Source: Streptomyces sp. ERV7 (GTDB lineage: Bacteria; Actinomycetota; Actinomycetes; Streptomycetales; Streptomycetaceae). From it: 64,000 nt of DNA. Of the stretch, positions 60,595 to 64,000 are shown in pieces. Under the pieces are notes generated by a model, which searched no databases, was not told the origin of the DNA, and saw only the letters and a list, made by a program, of their open reading frames with translations. How positions within the stretch are numbered: position 1 is the first letter of the stretch; each line of letters opens with the position of its first letter. The DNA lies in contig NZ_LYOY01000040.1 of NCBI RefSeq assembly GCF_001653515.1, positions 248,001 to 312,000 on the forward strand, in the 5' to 3' direction. Position numbers and translations under genes: made by a program.

Positions 60595-62052
60595 TTAGGG
60601 CACGGTGAAGAGGACCTTGTCCCCGTCCGCGGAGGGGTTCGCCCGTTTGAGCGTGGCCCTGACGCTGGATCCGAGCTGGAGCTCCAGGCCGTTGGTCGAC
60701 TCGACCTTGGCCAGCACGGCGGGGTCGGCCAGGAACACCTTGCCCTCGCGCGGCTTGCCCCGCTCGGCGTCGGTGTCGATGACCGCGGCGTCGAACACCT
60801 CGCCCACGCGGTGCATGAGGGCCGCGGCCTCGGCCAGGTCCACGGTCTGGCGGTCCGCCGGGCCGCTCTTTCCCCGTGCCATGTCGCACGGGATGCAGTA
60901 CAGGGCGTCGAGCACCCAGTTCGGCGGGGCTGTGTCCGAGCACGCCGCCACGCACAGCTCACCGGTGTACCGGTCGACCAGGCGACGCAGCGGAGCCGTG
61001 CAATGGGTGTACGGGGCCGCGATCGCCGCGTGCATCGTGTACGCCGGCTTCTGGTCGTCGCGGAAGACGGTGTACTCCGACTTGAGCAGCATGCTGGTGG
61101 CCTCGCTGAGGAAGGCCATGTGGGTCTGCTGGTGGGGATCGAGGTTGCGGACCAGCGTTGCGTACGAGATACCGGGCCGCCAGACGATTCCCAAGGCCTT
61201 CGCGATGTCGTGCAGGCGCTTGACCACGTTCTGATCGGCCTGCTCCTTCTGGGTCCGCAGGATCCCGGCACCGGTGTCGAGCATGATCTGGGCCGCAGAC
61301 ATGCCGGTCATGAGGGAGAGCTGCTCGTTCCAGCCCTCCACCGGAAGCGTCGCCACGTAGCTCAGCCGGAACGATCCGTCTTCGAGGGTGGTGACCTCCT
61401 GGTCCGGCAGGTTCACCGAGATGCCGCCGCGCGCGATCTCGACGGCCTCTCGCAGCTTGCCGATCTCGCGCAGCAGGGCGAGGGACTCCCCAGCCGAGCC
61501 GTTGTCGATGGCCTGCTGGGCGCCCGCGTAGTCGTACTGGACCAGGCTGCGGACCATGGCCCGGCTCACGGACGAGTCGGTGACGTTGCCGTAGGCATCG
61601 AGGTCGTGCTGCCACAGCAGGGCGGGGCGGACCTGGTTCGGCAGCAGGCTGGCCGCGTCCTCGGAGAGGACGGGTGGGTGCAGGGGCACCTTGAGGTCGG
61701 GGAAGTACAGAGTCTCGATCCGGTCGTGCGCCTCGGCGTCCAGCGGACTGCCGGGCTTGACGAACGCCGCAACGTCCGCGATCGCGTAGTACACGCGGTA
61801 GCCGCCGCCGGGCCGCCGCTCCAGGTGCATGGCCTGGTCGAGGTCCTTCGAGGTCCGCTGGTCGATCGTGAACAACGGCAGGTCCCTGGCGTCCTTGTCG
61901 GGCAGGTTCGGCTGGGCCGCGGCATTGTCGGCCGCTTTGAGTACGCGCTTGGGGAAGGCGAGGGGGACCTTCAGCTCCGTCCGAAGTTCCACCAGCGCGG
62001 CGCGCAGGGGGTCCAGGGCCTCGTCGGACATGTGCATCGGGCGGCGTCTCAT
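60595..62052 (-). CDS. RNB-domain exoribonuclease (RNase II/R family)
   Basis: A 485-residue ribonuclease of RNB type. The catalytic metal site is TIDQRTSKDLDQAMHLE (residues 62-78), in which the first three acidic ligands are kept and the fourth is Gln. This D-L-D-Q form is, from memory, common among actinomycete members. Later motifs are GGGYRVYYAIADVAAFVKPG, LPNQVRPALLW, FLSEATSMLL, YTHCTAPLRRLVDRYTGELC and a final barrel-like segment. It degrades single-stranded RNA from the 3' end. The ATG at 62052 has no ribosome-binding site; TACGCT six bases upstream suggests a leaderless mRNA. The protein is shorter than RNase R and lacks the cold-shock and S1 domains. Confidence 0.9.
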   Translation of the reverse strand: MRRRPMHMSDEALDPLRAALVELRTELKVPLAFPKRVLKAADNAAAQPNLPDKDARDLPLFTIDQRTSKDLDQAMHLERRPGGGYRVYYAIADVAAFVKPGSPLDAEAHDRIETLYFPDLKVPLHPPVLSEDAASLLPNQVRPALLWQHDLDAYGNVTDSSVSRAMVRSLVQYDYAGAQQAIDNGSAGESLALLREIGKLREAVEIARGGISVNLPDQEVTTLEDGSFRLSYVATLPVEGWNEQLSLMTGMSAAQIMLDTGAGILRTQKEQADQNVVKRLHDIAKALGIVWRPGISYATLVRNLDPHQQTHMAFLSEATSMLLKSEYTVFRDDQKPAYTMHAAIAAPYTHCTAPLRRLVDRYTGELCVAACSDTAPPNWVLDALYCIPCDMARGKSGPADRQTVDLAEAAALMHRVGEVFDAAVIDTDAERGKPREGKVFLADPAVLAKVESTNGLELQLGSSVRATLKRANPSADGDKVLFTVP

Positions 62053-62111
62053 GCCCCGAGCGTAGGGCGGCGGTCACGGACGGGCGCGGTGAGCGGGTCC
62101 GGGTGGGGGAG

Positions 62112-62243
62112 GTTCATGGGCCGCTTGCGGTGCGGGACGATCAGCCCGGTGTTGATGTAGGCGCCGTCCGCGAGCACGGCGACACCGTCGCGATGCTCGG
62201 CCGGACCGGAGTCCCGCCAGGCTTTCGCGTGCGCGGGGACCAC
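62112..62243 (-). pseudogene. Transposase fragment, IS5-like
   Basis: The minus frame encodes WRDSGPAEHRDGVAVLADGA then YINTGLIVPHRKR, the conserved ADGGYxGTG-like block near the catalytic core of IS5-group transposases. It ends abruptly before the RNB gene start and has no start of its own. The wider gap 62053-62501 otherwise holds only a hairpin. Confidence 0.55.
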
Positions 62244-62309
62244 AGGCGGCGACCTGGGGGTTCAGCGGGTTGCGGATTCTCTACCTGCATGTTTTCCCAC
62301 CCCTGGTAC

Positions 62310-62340
62310 GCGTGCCGGACCATGGACCGGTCCGGCACGC
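62310..62340. terminator. 12-bp hairpin between the transposase fragment and the large regulator
   Basis: GCGTGCCGGACC (62310-62321) pairs perfectly with 62329-62340, leaving a seven-base loop. No complete gene ends here, so it may be a leftover terminator or insulating element. Confidence 0.55.
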
Positions 62341-62501
62341 AACTACCACCTCTGCTCCCGGACCCGTCAAACCGTATGCGTGGGGGGCATCTACTTCCCG
62401 TGAGGTTTTCGCGTGGAGGACCTTGACGTACAGGGCGGGCTCTGCGTTTCTGTCCGTGGCCGGACAAGGACTGGGTCGCCCTTGCCGCGTGGGAGGTGCC
62501 C

Positions 62502-64000
62502 GTGCCGGGTGTGAACCTTGATGAAGCGCTGGTCTCCGAGCTCTCCGCCCTGGTTTCCCGTCCTCCGGCGGTGGTGCTGGTCGGCGCGGGTCCGGGGATG
62601 GGGAAGTCCTGGCTGGTACGGCGGGTGGTGGCCGCCTCGCAGCGGGCCGGAATGACGGTGTCGGCGGGGTGCCGGGGCCTGCCTGACGGCCAGTACGTCG
62701 TGGTGCGTGAGCTCGTCGACGCCCTGGTCGAGGCGGGCTGTGACCGGGAGCGGGCCGGTGGGGCGCTGCGTGCGCTGGAGTCCGCCGAGCGGTCCTGGTC
62801 GGGTGAGAACGAGTACCGCGTGTGCAGGGCTGTGAGAGGACTGCTGGTCGGTGCGGTGCGCCGGATACGGTCGGCCGCTGCGCGGCAGGGATGTGAGCCG
62901 GCCGTGCTGGTGGTCCTGGAGGACGTGGAGTGCGCTGACGCGCCGTCGCGGCGGGTGATGCGCTACGTGGTGGAGCGGCCGACGGACGGAGTGGCGCTCA
63001 TCCTGACGTACACGCCGGACGGTGGGCCGTCGCCGCTGGGGGCACGGCTGGGGTCGGCGGTCTCGGGGGGTGTGCACGAGTTCCGGCCGGCGCCTTTGCC
63101 CCAGTCCCAGGTGGCGGCGTGGGCGGCCGAGGTCGCGGGGGCGCCGCCGCCCCAGAGGTGGGCCGAGTCCGTGCACCAACTCACCGGAGGTGTCCCCCTG
63201 TTCGTCGGGGAAGTGCTCGCGCGCCTCACCCCCGAGGACGGTGACGTACGGCAGGCGCTGTCCAGGAAAGGGATGCCGGAGGTGATCGCCGCGGCGGCCG
63301 TGGAGCGACTGGCGCGCTTACCGGTGCGGGCCCGCAGGCTGACGGCCGTCGCCGCCCTGATCCGTGGGCCGGTGGCCGTTTCCCTGCTGGCGCAGGTGTG
63401 CGCGCTGCCTGTGGGCGCGGCGGAGGCCGGGCTGTCGCGGGCGGTCGACGCGGGAGTCATGTCACCGGCGGGCGGGGGTTTGTTCACCTTTGCTCCGCCT
63501 GTGCTGGGGCTGGCCGTGGGCGCGGGGCTGCCGGCTGTGGACCGGCGCCGGTGGCACGGTGCGATCGCCCGCGCGCTGGAGTCGCAGGAAAGCGATGCGG
63601 CGCTCCACGAGTTGGTCTTCCACACCCGCGCGGCGGGTGATGTGACAGCCTCCGCCCGCTTCGCCGAACGGGCGGCCGAGCGCGCGGTGCGCGCCGGGGA
63701 CACGGCCGAGGCGATCGAACTCCTGCAAGGGCTGCTCGCCGACCCCGCCCTGCCCCGCCGCAGCCGGGCGGCGCTGGCCGGGCGGCTGGGCCGCCTGGCG
63801 CTGACGAGCCTGGCGTACGTCGAGACGGTGGCGCTGTTGCGCGCCATCCTCACCGACGAGCGGCTGCCCGAAGGCGTCCGCGGTGAACTGCGGCTCCACC
63901 TCGGGCTGTTGCTGAGCAACCAGGCCGGTGACGGGGACACGGGCCGTGTGGAGCTGATCCGGGCGGCCCGCGAGCTGCGTCGGCGCCCTGCCCCGGCGGC
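62502..64000 (+). CDS. Large ATP-binding regulator (LAL/LuxR-like), C-terminus beyond the window
   Basis: The frame is open from GTG 62502 to the window end, giving about 499 residues. It begins VPGVNLDEALVSELSALVSR and has a Walker A VLVGAGPGMGKSWL (about residues 28-41). A Walker B-like VLVVLEDVECADAP follows, then LILTYTP and a long helical, Ala/Arg-rich part with TPR-like units (RAVRAGDTAEAIELLQGLLA). This fits large ATP-binding LuxR-type regulators, whose HTH lies at the missing C-terminus. The GTG is chosen because GGGAGG lies five bases upstream. Codon 273 (63318-63320) is TTA, hence bldA-linked. The frame is incomplete, so the family call is tentative. Confidence 0.7.
   Translation, partial: MPGVNLDEALVSELSALVSRPPAVVLVGAGPGMGKSWLVRRVVAASQRAGMTVSAGCRGLPDGQYVVVRELVDALVEAGCDRERAGGALRALESAERSWSGENEYRVCRAVRGLLVGAVRRIRSAAARQGCEPAVLVVLEDVECADAPSRRVMRYVVERPTDGVALILTYTPDGGPSPLGARLGSAVSGGVHEFRPAPLPQSQVAAWAAEVAGAPPPQRWAESVHQLTGGVPLFVGEVLARLTPEDGDVRQALSRKGMPEVIAAAAVERLARLPVRARRLTAVAALIRGPVAVSLLAQVCALPVGAAEAGLSRAVDAGVMSPAGGGLFTFAPPVLGLAVGAGLPAVDRRRWHGAIARALESQESDAALHELVFHTRAAGDVTASARFAERAAERAVRAGDTAEAIELLQGLLADPALPRRSRAALAGRLGRLALTSLAYVETVALLRAILTDERLPEGVRGELRLHLGLLLSNQAGDGDTGRVELIRAARELRRRPAPA

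Noticed and set aside
60811..62160. 449-codon plus frame opposite the RNB ribonuclease
   Set aside because: Antisense composition without domains; the minus frame has the RNB catalytic site.

Overview
The window is GC-rich DNA of a high-GC actinomycete, almost certainly a Streptomyces. Support for this comes from codon use, rare TTA leucine codons concentrated in regulators, AfsR/SARP-type and large ATP-binding regulators, a chitinase with DasR-type operators, many small secreted proteins, and frequent leaderless starts. Few housekeeping genes are present, while secreted hydrolases, regulator/oxidoreductase pairs and broken genes are common. This fits a chromosomal-arm (accessory) region. No tRNA, rRNA, CRISPR array, intact insertion sequence or complete biosynthetic cluster is visible.

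Layout. 1-16.3 kb: a cut-off hypothetical gene, an O-methyltransferase-like enzyme, a divergent MerR/SDR pair, a large AfsR-like regulator with a TTA codon, a secreted beta-propeller protein, a GNAT acetyltransferase, an APC permease, a second MerR/SDR pair and a thioredoxin-reductase-like flavoprotein. 16.3-22.6 kb: a triple-repeat ricin-type lectin, a SUMF1-fold protein, an amidohydrolase, a gene interrupted by one in-frame TGA, and a DM13 protein. 22.8-27.9 kb: a divergent Baeyer-Villiger-type monooxygenase and Rieske oxygenase, and a DUF1304-TetR operon under a 59-bp palindromic operator. 28.3-37.8 kb: a GH19 chitinase with two dre-like sites, an esterase-WYL regulator operon, a peptide deformylase pseudogene, an M4 metalloprotease and a broken lanthionine synthetase. 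38.1-43.5 kb: a second large SARP flanked by a 30-bp inverted repeat, then a NucA/NucB nuclease. 43.8-48.6 kb: a two-component system divergent from an MMPL exporter. 48.7-56.1 kb: small enzymes (gamma-carbonic-anhydrase-like, aminoglycoside-phosphotransferase-like, VOC, LLM flavin, PPOx and RidA) and an ABC-F ribosome-protection gene preceded by an eight-codon leader peptide. 56.4-64 kb: a probable contractile-injection-system-type effector, a Pr6Pr membrane protein, a TetR/NmrA pair, an RNB ribonuclease and the start of a large ATP-binding regulator.

How the genes work together. Most functions come as small self-contained units: regulator plus divergent enzyme (2.0-3.1, 13.1-14.5, 58.8-60.5 kb), operon plus operator (26 kb), sensor plus exporter (44-48 kb), or resistance gene plus leader (53.6-55.4 kb). 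Three large regulators contain TTA codons and would depend on bldA tRNA, linking them to development. Decayed gene ends (deformylase, LanKC, PucR, LuxR, GNAT, ricin-B and five transposase tails) show repeated insertion and deletion. All functions are read from sequence patterns only; no database search was run.
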